Shown: positions 7,736 through 15,885 of the stretch, in pieces
How positions within the stretch are numbered: the stretch's first letter is position 1
Layout of the letters: every line of letters starts with the position of its first letter
Assembly: GCF_000374185.1 (NCBI RefSeq)
Contig: NZ_KB910518.1
Location: 5,485,003 to 5,549,002, forward strand
Source of the DNA: Paenibacillus sp. HW567
Lineage (GTDB): Bacteria; Bacillota; Bacilli; Paenibacillales; Paenibacillaceae
Direction of reading: 5' to 3'
Length of the DNA stretch: 64,000 bases
Notes under the pieces: model-generated
The model's input: the letters and a program-made list of their open reading frames with translations, nothing else
What the model was told of the DNA's origin: nothing
The model's database searches: none
Translations under genes and position numbers: made by a program

Positions 7736-8654
7736 GGGAAATCATCCTTATTATCTTTTCCGTCAATTGAAAATATAAATCCGTTAACTGCTCTCCTTGA
7801 TCCGCATGGTTTCTAGTTAGAGCCCTAGAGTGTGGTATTTGTGCCAGTAAAAAATCATTAATATATGCATACTTTTCGTGAGGCAAAGTCATTTTTATTT
7901 TTTTTAAGCCTGTATAAAAGTCCTCGTTTAAATATTGTGTTAATTTGTTCAAAATATAAGAATTGTCTACGTAAGTTTTTGTTTGCGATATTATTAACCC
8001 TAAGAATTTAGGATTTTCGATAGGAAAAGGATATACTGAATCCTTGAAAATTTCTGCTGTTCTTATTCTTTCAGCTGAGTACACCCACTTTTTTAATACA
8101 TGTTGTATAGAAGATATTGCACGGGTTGTTAATTCGTCTAAATTTGTAGGAATAATGAAATAATCACTCGTCATAATAATATTTTGATTAATCGATCCTA
8201 GATTAGGGCTTAAATCAATGAGGACTACATCGGCGTTAACTTGCTTTGCAGTTATTTCTATAAGATATCGAAAAGCACCGGGAATATTTTTAAGTGTCGG
8301 TAAAAATGAATTTTGAGCCATGGACAGAATGCTCTCGTACTCAAACAAATTGATATGACCTGGAAGCAAGAATAAATTTTTCTCAATTTTGATACAATCT
8401 ACCGGCGTTACTGACCTCATTGATGACTGGAACGCAGGGGAGAGACCTCCGAAAATTGTATTACTTTCATCATTAAATACATTTTCTAAGCTTTCACCTT
8501 TTGAGCTTGTGAGCAAGTATGTAAGCGTACATTGTGGATCTGCATCTACAAGTAGTGTTCGTATTCCTCTAGTATTAAGCGAATAGGCAAGGTTAGTTAC
8601 TGACGTTGTTTTCCCGACTCCACCTTTTTGGCTAAATAACGTGATAATATCCAC
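7728..8654 (-). CDS. ParA/MinD-family ATPase, partner of the HEPN protein
   Basis: A deviant Walker A KGGVGKTT at residues 10-17, the switch segment LLVDADPQCTLT, and a Walker B strand DVVLIDLSPN identify a ParA/Soj-type ATPase of 308 aa. Such proteins dimerise on DNA with ATP and position plasmids, chromosomes or complexes. No ParB or centromere-like parS is visible next to it; instead the next gene is a HEPN protein overlapping by 8 nt. The GTG start has AAAGGGGGAAG close upstream. The pair is therefore more likely a sensor/effector module than a partition locus, but this is inference from gene order. Confidence 0.88.
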   Translation of the reverse strand: MDIITLFSQKGGVGKTTSVTNLAYSLNTRGIRTLLVDADPQCTLTYLLTSSKGESLENVFNDESNTIFGGLSPAFQSSMRSVTPVDCIKIEKNLFLLPGHINLFEYESILSMAQNSFLPTLKNIPGAFRYLIEITAKQVNADVVLIDLSPNLGSINQNIIMTSDYFIIPTNLDELTTRAISSIQHVLKKWVYSAERIRTAEIFKDSVYPFPIENPKFLGLIISQTKTYVDNSYILNKLTQYLNEDFYTGLKKIKMTLPHEKYAYINDFLLAQIPHSRALTRNHADQGEQLTDLYFQLTEKIIRMISHE

Positions 8655-9034
8655 AAAATCTTCCCCCTTTAATGAAGACCACTATAAAAACATTTCTGTT
8701 TACAGCAAACTCTAAAAATTTTGAGGATCAATAAATGAGTCATGTTTCTTATCTACATTAGTTACAATCAATGAAATTACCCTCAGTAATTATTCTTAAT
8801 CCTCATCTTTAGTTTGACCAAATAATTAAATTTGTCACCAAATTTCCAACTAAATAACTTATCAGTTCAATTGTTATGCTGAGGTCTGGATTTCGACCTT
8901 AGGGCTCAGTCGATACTGAATATCTCATTCCACTTGCTCGATAAATCCTGTTTCCTCTTAATAGTTGCTTTTTTCATTCACATAAGAATTGATAAAACTT
9001 TCCAGGTGATTCAAAAGCAAACTTCTTTCCTCTT
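8655..9034. other. AT-rich intergenic stretch without a recognised gene
   Basis: No convincing coding frame. It contains a CTGAG...CTCAG hairpin at about 8879-8908 and AT-rich sequence expected to hold the promoter for the ParA-HEPN pair. I could not single out a sigma-A promoter with confidence. Confidence 0.4.
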
Positions 9035-9220
9035 TCATTTCCCGGGCGCAAAGGAAAAGCACCCACACAAGTTATTTTTGAATTGCCGTAATACGCGCCA
9101 GAATAGCGAATCAATATTTGATAACTGCTCAGGACTAACATGTTCTATCGTTCGGTCGAGTTTGCTGTGCGTATCACCGATGATTGTCTCGACTGCTAGC
9201 AGCAGCGCATCCTTTGTCTA
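9035..9220 (-). pseudogene. Coding relic (about 60 codons) without a start
   Basis: On the minus strand a frame reads DALLLAVETIIGDTHSKL then DRTIEHVSPEQLSNIDSLFW, which looks like real helical protein rather than chance translation, then stops at 9035. No start codon with a ribosome site is present at its 5' end and the downstream frames are short. I infer a remnant of a gene lost in the accessory island; the family is unknown. Confidence 0.35.
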
Positions 9221-9274
9221 GTGATATATTAAATTGATGAAAAGTAAAGAGCCTCTTTTACGGTGGCTTGTGGA

Positions 9275-9745
9275 TCATTTTTTCATCGGGGCGAAGTTAA
9301 ACGATCGATTCTTCCGAAGCCAGGTTAGAAAATCTAAATTGGAGTATTTCTCCAACCCAGAGATGTGATCTTCAATGTTTACACCGCTACTCTCGGCTTT
9401 ATATATTTCCTGTACGGTATCTTTTAACATGTCGTAGGGGATTTCATAATGGTTGTGATCTCTTTTTTCAAAAATAGATTTTACAATTGCTTGGATGCTG
9501 TCATTGTTCCAAGAAACCCACTCTTTAAATAATCGATCTTGGAGTATCTCTGAGGCTTTTAAGATATCAAAGGGGTCTGTGTGTGTCTTAGTTCTATCCC
9601 ATTGTAAAATGAGCCGTATATTATAATCTTTATAATCACAGTACCGTTCCAATGCTCTTATCTGATCCTCTCGTAATTGGCTATCTACTGCGATTCCTCT
9701 ATTTTTAAAAACAGTAATTCCTCTACTGTTGTCTTCATAATCCAT
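9275..9745 (-). CDS. Hypothetical protein, 156 aa
   Basis: Not recognised. The protein is soluble and charged, with no signal peptide or membrane segment, mostly predicted alpha-helical with aromatic residues (KEWVSWNNDSIQAIVKSIFE). The ATG follows AAAGTAGGTG. It is isolated between two long non-coding stretches inside the accessory island and reads in the same direction as its neighbours. The relic at 9035-9220 lies just downstream and could be a remnant of a former operon partner. Confidence 0.6.
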   Translation of the reverse strand: MDYEDNSRGITVFKNRGIAVDSQLREDQIRALERYCDYKDYNIRLILQWDRTKTHTDPFDILKASEILQDRLFKEWVSWNNDSIQAIVKSIFEKRDHNHYEIPYDMLKDTVQEIYKAESSGVNIEDHISGLEKYSNLDFLTWLRKNRSFNFAPMKK

Positions 9746-10185
9746 CAGCTACACCTACTTTTCCTTTTACTTAAAGCGTTTCTCCACTATTCATCCGGAC
9801 ATCTCACTCTTTGTTGTCCCATTTACACTTCTACTAGTTATTGACGTAAACTCCGAAAACCCGCACTATTGGTTTAGATATCTATCTTGGTGACAAGTGT
9901 GAGACACGGAAGAATCAGTTACGCACGCAGCAACTTTTATACACGTAGGTACTTCCAACTATCATCTCAACCGAGATATAGATAATTTTAACATGATTAG
10001 AATGACACTACCAACTAGTTTAATGCCTTCCCGCTGCTTTTATAAAGAAGGTAAGCACAGGGTATACCCGATACCTTTCGAAACCGTTTAAGGGCTTTCT
10101 AAAAGAGATTCCACAAAAAAATTCGCCTCACTTATGATACGACTCAGAGTGATTGATATTCAACTAATCTGCTCGTTAATTGAAT
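9746..10185. other. Intergenic stretch without a recognised gene
   Basis: About 440 bp with stops in all frames and no recognisable protein, RNA gene or repeat pairing elsewhere in the window. Composition is AT-rich like the rest of the island. Confidence 0.4.
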
Positions 10186-10223
10186 AAAGGCAGCCGATCG
10201 CTTATACTGACCGGCTGCCCTTT
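10186..10223. terminator. Bidirectional terminator-like hairpin
   Basis: AAAGGCAGCCG (from 10187) pairs with CCGGCTGCCCTTT (10211-10223). T-rich sequence lies on both sides. It is 220 bp beyond the stop of the leftward gene at 10447. A second small palindrome GCTAACG...CGTTAGC follows at about 10234-10252. Confidence 0.55.
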
Positions 10224-10446
10224 CGTATTTGAGCTAACGTTTCCCGTTAGCGCAATGCCAATCCCATTCCGAGTAATAGTTATTATTAGGCCCTGCTAGA
10301 GCCTCGCAAATGTAATGTAATCAATTTGGACAGGCTCATTTGATCTGTCCACCGTGAGATTACCCATATAAGAGGAACTGTGACTATAGACAAGATAAAG
10401 CGAAAAAAACCAGACAGATTAGGATCGCTTATAATGTAAGTTTTAA

Positions 10447-11529
10447 TTATACAACCTTAAATGTTTCACTTAAAAAGTTTGGTATGGTATCTCTTTTATT
10501 TAGATCATAAGCTTCCTTGGCAACTTTTAAAGAATCAGCAAACGGACTATTTTTGACAGAAACGGATGTCGTTTTTGCTACATCTTTTAAGTTCGCATGG
10601 CTTAATATTTCTTGGTCGATTCCTTTATAAAAATAATAATTTTCAGAATAGCTAAAAATAATGTAGTTAATGACCTTCAATTTTTCTTCAAACGATAAAT
10701 TTTTAAATTGTTTAAAGAACTTAGAATATCTATGTTCACCATTTTTACAAAACATCATTATTACGCTATGGTTTTTGAGTGGAAAGACACATATATGAAC
10801 ACTTTTTATTACGTAATCTCTTAAGTGATTATATATATCATTGATGGTACCCCCTTCAAGATCCGAGACTAAGGCGATATTATTCTGGAATGCGATTGGC
10901 ACAACATAAGGAATGGATTCATAATATGATAAATAATAATTATTGTCCCATTTGGACTGACAAGCTTTTTTAGCATATTGGAGTTCATAAATATACTCAT
11001 TTAGATCTGATGACCCAACAGCCTCCATGTGACTCATCATCTTATCGTTACCAAATTGCTTAGCCATATTCCTATATAATTGAATTTCGAATTGCCGTTT
11101 GCTAATACTTTTAAGGTTGTTTTTCATTGCTATTTGAGCAAGCATCTTGTCTGTTGGTCCTTGATAGTAAGCCTCAGGATTTTCATAATCACTGAAAACC
11201 GAATTATCACAATCACTGCAGATTATCTTAAAAGTACCAGCCTCACCTATTCCTTTATCTTTATCCAGCATAGGCATATCAACTAAATTGCCTGCATGAT
11301 AGAATTTACCGGCAACAGATATGTTCTGAAGGCAAAACTGGGGTACCGAGTGTGAATTGCAGAAACTACTACATTTCTTCCTACAAATAAAGCACTCAGC
11401 ATTTTTAGCATCAGCTCTACTTACCTTGAGAAAGCTCCCTATTCTTTTGTTGAATTCAACTTTCTTTTTATTAAAATCTTTTTTCTGATCTTCCGTTAAC
11501 CCTAGCTTAAGTAAAGAAACATCATCCAC
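10447..11529 (-). CDS. Cys/His-rich HNH-like (treble-clef) protein, accessory island
   Basis: A 360-aa protein with an N-terminal metal-binding region: CFICRKKCSSFCNSHSVPQF (about residues 46-65) followed by IICSDCDNSVFSDYENPE (about residues 105-122). Two CxxC pairs around a conserved S-H-S-V-P resemble treble-clef/HNH-type domains in which the His follows a Ser or Glu. The remaining two thirds are helical, with hydrophobic strands (SIPYVVPIAFQNNIALVSDL, HICVFPL) and no transmembrane helix. The GTG start has GGAGGAG 7 nt upstream. A nucleic-acid-cutting role is possible but the catalytic residues cannot be assigned by eye. It is a single gene between empty regions. Confidence 0.65.
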   Translation of the reverse strand: MDDVSLLKLGLTEDQKKDFNKKKVEFNKRIGSFLKVSRADAKNAECFICRKKCSSFCNSHSVPQFCLQNISVAGKFYHAGNLVDMPMLDKDKGIGEAGTFKIICSDCDNSVFSDYENPEAYYQGPTDKMLAQIAMKNNLKSISKRQFEIQLYRNMAKQFGNDKMMSHMEAVGSSDLNEYIYELQYAKKACQSKWDNNYYLSYYESIPYVVPIAFQNNIALVSDLEGGTINDIYNHLRDYVIKSVHICVFPLKNHSVIMMFCKNGEHRYSKFFKQFKNLSFEEKLKVINYIIFSYSENYYFYKGIDQEILSHANLKDVAKTTSVSVKNSPFADSLKVAKEAYDLNKRDTIPNFLSETFKVV

Positions 11530-12020
11530 CTTTAATCTCCTCCAAATTAAAGTGATTTCACACTTTTACCAAATCAGAGACTCTCTCTAGAAAGCTAGCA
11601 AAATGTGTTTTTATATACTAATCTAAGAATTCATTTATTAATTATATTAGGCTGCTACTTTATATCGTGTTTATATGCAGCATGCTAACAAAAATGCAAC
11701 AACGGCATCCAGTATTTGGTTTTAGATATGTTTCCCTTACTCGGACAGCTGAAGTTAAACCTGTTACTACATTCACCGAACTAAAACTTTTTATCATCAG
11801 ATGAGACTAGCGTAATCTGTCCGTTAGCTTAATGAAAATTATGCCATTCTAATACTTCATTTCTCAGAACATACATCCCTCCTGAGCTCCCCCTAATTCA
11901 TTAGGTGCCCACTGGAGTTCGAACCTTAGCGGGATGAGACAGATACTTTAGATTACGCCAGTGCGACCAAAAAGAAATCAACCGTTTTCACTCTCTAGGT
12001 CTTTAAATGTGGCATTCAAA
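11530..12020. other. Intergenic stretch without a recognised gene
   Basis: Nearly 500 bp of AT-rich sequence. It contains the promoter region of the HNH-like gene at its left end. No coding frame, tRNA or paired repeat is convincing; a GTTCGAACC element near 11926 looks like a tRNA T-loop but has no surrounding cloverleaf. Confidence 0.4.
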
Positions 12021-12734
12021 TTATTTTTCTTCGAGTTTTAATAATACATCCTGTAATATTGAAATGAGATTTTTTCTTAGTATTAAATCTTGAATTAAGA
12101 CTTCTTCTTTTACTTCCTGATATGCCCTACTCAGTACTGTCACTAGCATAAGGACTACCAATGATAGAAGAAATATACCAATAAAAATATAACCCTGAGC
12201 ATTATACTTTATTACATCAGGACTTTTATATAGATAAGGAAGATATTGATTTATGTTTGGAACTGTCAATGTAAGCAGTATGCTTGGAGCGATCAAAGGT
12301 GCCAGTTTTCTATTTTTCACTTCTAATTCATATGAATCGATTAACTTTTCAATTTTCCATTTATAATGTAATCCATTGTCTAGCAAATATGTTTGAATTA
12401 ATTCTATTTGAAGAAGATTAAATTGTTCTCCTCTCCAACCCTTTAAGGGAACCATAAGCTCAAGCTCATTCTCAAGAAATGTTCTCGCCGCTAAGTCTAA
12501 TTTCCTTTTCCCCCAAACAAATAGAAATATAGAAAGTGGAAATAATAGAAGGGAGTAGTTAAAAAACACTTTATTCCAATGATAAGAAAATGATGCGCCA
12601 GCAACTAAGAATAAACAAAATACCATGAACCAAAAGAATAAATTAAACATTTTGTATTCTTTCTTAACATAAACAAAAACCAAGGCATACGCACGTACGT
12701 TGTCCTTGTAATAATCGAGCAACTTTCCCTTCAC
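12021..12734 (-). CDS. Multipass membrane protein of unknown function
   Basis: Two transmembrane helices lie near the N terminus (around FWFMVFCLFLVAGASF and YSLLLFPLSIFLFVW), then a cytosolic segment of about 80 residues, then two helices (APSILLTLTVP region and GYIFIGIFLLSLVVLMLVTVL) and a charged helical tail. No family is recognised. The start is uncertain: I prefer GTG at 12734, with GAGGTG 6 nt upstream, giving 237 aa; an in-frame ATG at 12803 has no close ribosome site. Membrane proteins next to helicases and HEPN genes are common in defence islands, but there is no operon link here. Confidence 0.65.
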   Translation of the reverse strand: MKGKLLDYYKDNVRAYALVFVYVKKEYKMFNLFFWFMVFCLFLVAGASFSYHWNKVFFNYSLLLFPLSIFLFVWGKRKLDLAARTFLENELELMVPLKGWRGEQFNLLQIELIQTYLLDNGLHYKWKIEKLIDSYELEVKNRKLAPLIAPSILLTLTVPNINQYLPYLYKSPDVIKYNAQGYIFIGIFLLSLVVLMLVTVLSRAYQEVKEEVLIQDLILRKNLISILQDVLLKLEEK

Positions 12735-12837
12735 AGTTCGCACCTCATAGAAATAAAATAAGTAAAGTATATCATCTATTGAAATATAATCCATTCTCAG
12801 CATTATGTATGTGACGATAAATAGAATTCTCCTTTAA

Positions 12838-12861
12838 ATAAAAAAAGCCCCAAATTGGGGC
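12838..12861 (-). terminator. Terminator of the helicase operon
   Basis: Read leftwards: GCCCC, loop AATTT, GGGGC, followed by a run of seven T. It sits 13 nt after the stop of the small gene ending at 12874. Confidence 0.9.
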
Positions 12862-12873
12862 GATAACTCAATA

Positions 12874-13209
12874 CTATGCTGCTAGAAGATTCGTGATTTC
12901 CTGTAAACATTGGATGTTGTCTGTTTTGATTAATATTTTTACAATCTCATCAATACGGCTGTACACAGTAAATGTACTCTCATTCTCAATCATTTCGATT
13001 TTTTGAACGAAGCCTTTGCTGTTAAAGTAGTAGTTGGAAATAATCTTCTTTCCTTCATCTAAAAAAACCACTTCTGCCTTGGTTCCCTGCATGTAAGAGT
13101 CGAAATTAACACTTAGATAATCCGGATCTCTAAGGTTCTCCAATAAATCCTGTGGCCACACTGAATTTTTGTAAATTAATTCATGTAATTCGTTTGTAAT
13201 TTCGATCAT
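12874..13209 (-). CDS. Small acidic protein co-transcribed with the helicase
   Basis: A 111-aa soluble protein of mixed alpha/beta character, no known motif, start ATG with AAAGGAG 8 nt upstream. The ribosome site overlaps the end of the helicase gene, whose stop codon at 13223 lies only about 13 nt before this start. A shared terminator follows. The pair is therefore one transcription unit and this protein probably serves the helicase, perhaps as an inhibitor, adaptor or immunity protein. That role is inferred only from the tight linkage. Confidence 0.75.
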   Translation of the reverse strand: MIEITNELHELIYKNSVWPQDLLENLRDPDYLSVNFDSYMQGTKAEVVFLDEGKKIISNYYFNSKGFVQKIEMIENESTFTVYSRIDEIVKILIKTDNIQCLQEITNLLAA

Positions 13210-13222
13210 ACTGCTCACTCCT

Positions 13223-15097
13223 TTACAATGTGGATTGTATCATTTCAGCTAAGTGCTTAACAAGCTCATCTAGATAATCTTGTGCTCTGAAATAATTATC
13301 CAATGTCCAAACGTCTCTCTGACCGAATTCCTCTTTCAGTTTATCATTAAGATAGAGTGCAATTAGAGCAGCGTTATCCAGTTCTTCATTGTTCTTCAAA
13401 TAAAAGTACTTTGAAGGTAATGCTTTAGCAAATTCCCGCCCTTCTTTTTCAACCCCAAATTCACTTATTAGTTTGGCAGGAATGTTCATACGTACGTTTT
13501 CATGGAACTCCTTGCGGACAAACATACGGTATTTTTTTGGTGATTTGAGTAAAGGATTCTCATCTTTTGGCTTCTCCTGCGTTATTATAAATTTTCTTAT
13601 TTCATCTTCTGATGAATTTGGTAAGAGATTTTTAAATGACTCAATTTTCAATTTCATTTCTGCTTCAAATCTCTCGTTTTCTTCAGTTAATGCTGTAGAC
13701 AAATAGTAATCTGATTCTGTGTCCAATGCTCCTAATAGCTCTACCTCAGCAATACCTTTATTATATTTTTGGCCAAATTCCCTTGTTAGTGCTCTTTCCG
13801 ATTTCTCTTGCTGTTTAACTTTTTCTATTACTTCTTTAATTTTTAGTTCTTTCTGATATTCTCTCCATAAAGGATCAAGTCCAAGATCTCTGTGAGCTAT
13901 AACAGTTCCAATATTGTCTGAAGGTTTAACTACATCGGAACCATCAATATATCTTAATATTCGTCCTATAAACTGAGAATATGGCGCAAGTGATTTAAAT
14001 GGTCGAAATATCGCAGCAACTGATAGAAATATATGATCATATCCTTCACCTAGCATTGCCACGTGAATAATTACATCGCATCTGTTATTCTCGACATCGG
14101 ATAAAATCCTCTTTCTCGTTTCAGGCTCTAACTCACTATGTATTAATCGAGCTCTAAGCCCTTGTTCCTGATACATTGTCTCAAGTGTTTCTCCATGATC
14201 AATACTACAAGCTACAGCAATGATTTTATGGGGAATTGTTGATCCAAGTCTTTTAGAATTTAAAGCTCTTATACTTTCATTTATAATTTGTTCATTACAT
14301 TCTTTTGAAAGAGCTACGCTCCGAGCTATGTAATTTTCATCTTTAACGCCAAGTTCACGCAATTGATTTATTGTATACTTTTGAGTAAAGTCATTGTCTA
14401 TTGTTAAGTAAACCTCTTCGGGTAGTAATTTGAAATTTTCTAAGGATTTCACTATATTTTGTTGCATGGCTCTGCCAAGTCCATAATCAGTTATAATTTT
14501 ACCTTCGATAGGCTTTCTATCGGTTCTAAATGGCGTACCAGTAACTTTTACCACTTTTGATTTGCTAAAATAATTCAATGCATTCTGCCAAGTCTCCGCT
14601 GGAGAATGGTGGGCTTCATCGATAATAATCATATCAAAAAAATTAGGATCAACCTTTTTAAGAAGAGAGTTTCTAAATCGTGAGCTTAGTTTATGAATGT
14701 TTAAAATAATGATATTGCTATTTTCCAATTCTTCTTGATTAATATCATTATCAAATTCATTTACAATTGGTAGTTCTTTAAATTCATTAAACACCTTTCT
14801 TTTAAGCCAAAAGTTTCCTGGTTCGGACGGATCAAGTGATTCAACAACATGATCCTTAATAACAAGCTGTGGAGTTATTATCAGAACACGTCCTTGACAC
14901 ATCCCATATGGAACTAAACCTATTACTCCAGTTTTGCCGGCACCAGTAGGCAAAATAATTACAGCATCTCTACTCGAGCCCTCTTCTTTAAAATGATTAA
15001 AAGCATCAATATAAGCTAACACTTGTGGCTCTCTTAGTTCTTCATTTTCCACTATTGCAGGTTTAGCATTCATAAAATAGTTGATATCAAATTGCAT
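13223..15097 (-). CDS. DEAD/DEAH superfamily 2 helicase, accessory island
   Basis: Motif I PTGAGKT at residues 50-56, motif II DEAH within MIIIDEAHHSPAETW, motif III VTGTPFRTD, a second RecA lobe with HVAMLGEGYD and the motif VI arginines SQFIGRILRY. This is the arrangement of type I/III restriction translocases and other SSL2/HepA-like helicases. The 624-aa protein has an added C-terminal helical domain but no nuclease motif visible. The ATG at 15097 has GGAGGAAG 5 nt upstream; a GTG/ATG further up is not needed. Followed within 13 nt by a small gene. SF2 helicases paired with small unknown proteins are frequent in phage-defence loci; function here is not established. Confidence 0.88.
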   Translation of the reverse strand: MQFDINYFMNAKPAIVENEELREPQVLAYIDAFNHFKEEGSSRDAVIILPTGAGKTGVIGLVPYGMCQGRVLIITPQLVIKDHVVESLDPSEPGNFWLKRKVFNEFKELPIVNEFDNDINQEELENSNIIILNIHKLSSRFRNSLLKKVDPNFFDMIIIDEAHHSPAETWQNALNYFSKSKVVKVTGTPFRTDRKPIEGKIITDYGLGRAMQQNIVKSLENFKLLPEEVYLTIDNDFTQKYTINQLRELGVKDENYIARSVALSKECNEQIINESIRALNSKRLGSTIPHKIIAVACSIDHGETLETMYQEQGLRARLIHSELEPETRKRILSDVENNRCDVIIHVAMLGEGYDHIFLSVAAIFRPFKSLAPYSQFIGRILRYIDGSDVVKPSDNIGTVIAHRDLGLDPLWREYQKELKIKEVIEKVKQQEKSERALTREFGQKYNKGIAEVELLGALDTESDYYLSTALTEENERFEAEMKLKIESFKNLLPNSSEDEIRKFIITQEKPKDENPLLKSPKKYRMFVRKEFHENVRMNIPAKLISEFGVEKEGREFAKALPSKYFYLKNNEELDNAALIALYLNDKLKEEFGQRDVWTLDNYFRAQDYLDELVKHLAEMIQSTL

Positions 15098-15289
15098 ATT
15101 ACTTCCTCCATTGTGATTATTAAATACCACTTCCTTGTAGTTATTTCTTCATTTAGAAGCATTTACCTCTATATATTTGGTAAATATTAATAAAAATTTC
15201 ACAGTGTGAATAATTGCTTATATGGTGTTTTTAAAGGATGCAGCAGAATAATATATCTATTTTTATAATTTAAAACTTATCAAATAAAG

Positions 15290-15326
15290 AAAAAACAGCG
15301 CGCACCAATTGAGTATCGGTACGCGC
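15290..15326 (-). terminator. Terminator of the small membrane protein gene
   Basis: Read leftwards GCGCGTACC (15326-15318), an 11-nt loop, GGTGCGCGC (15306-15298), then TGTTTTTTC. A well-formed Rho-independent terminator. Confidence 0.88.
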
Positions 15327-15362
15327 AAGTTGCTGAGCTTTTTCACCTGTTATAAATTCTTA

Positions 15363-15557
15363 CTATTGACTGCGCTTATTATATCTCCCAATGGTTACGA
15401 TGGTCAGCAACATCCCCGCAATTCCGATCCCAGTCAGCACCCCTTGTGAGAAATCCATTAGATTGCTTCCGTTGGATTGGATGATTTGGCTAGAAATAAT
15501 CGATGAAAAAGAGGCCAAAAACAGTAAAGCTACATTTTGTTGTTGCTTTTTATTCAT
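15363..15557 (-). CDS. Small two-helix membrane protein, 64 aa
   Basis: Begins MNKKQQQ followed by two hydrophobic helices (NVALLFLASFSSIISSQII and GVLTGIGIAGMLLTIVTIG) joined by a short polar loop and a basic C-terminus. The ATG at 15557 has AAGGAG 8 nt upstream. It has its own terminator and no nearby partner. No family is recognised; holin-like or stress-related small proteins have this shape. It marks the right edge of the AT-rich island. Confidence 0.7.
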   Translation of the reverse strand: MNKKQQQNVALLFLASFSSIISSQIIQSNGSNLMDFSQGVLTGIGIAGMLLTIVTIGRYNKRSQ

Positions 15558-15885
15558 TATCCCCACTCCTTAGTAAAAGTACATATAACGAGAACTTAGT
15601 AATAAATTAAAACTAAAATAAAGTCCTTTGTTGACACCTAAATAGTCGGCAAAGATAACGATTAATCCGATTTATAAATGACCACTTATTTGATATCGCT
15701 GAAAACTTTCCTCGCAATAATCAATTCTGCATCAATTGATCTTTAACGGGCTAAATCCTTGAAATATCAACGTTTTCTTTAAATAAAAGGTCCGGAATGT
15801 CTCAAACATATGCGGTGAATCTGTCCGTTTTATTGAGATAATCAGTCCGAATTATAGCGGCCACTCACATACACTTTTCCACGCT
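15558..15885. other. Intergenic boundary between island and ABC operon
   Basis: About 330 bp, AT-rich, holding the presumed promoter of the small membrane protein. No gene or strong hairpin is seen. Base composition changes sharply to GC-rich right after 15886. Confidence 0.4.

Noticed and set aside
11915-11945. GTTCGAACC element resembling a tRNA T-loop
   Set aside because: No acceptor or anticodon stems can be drawn around it.
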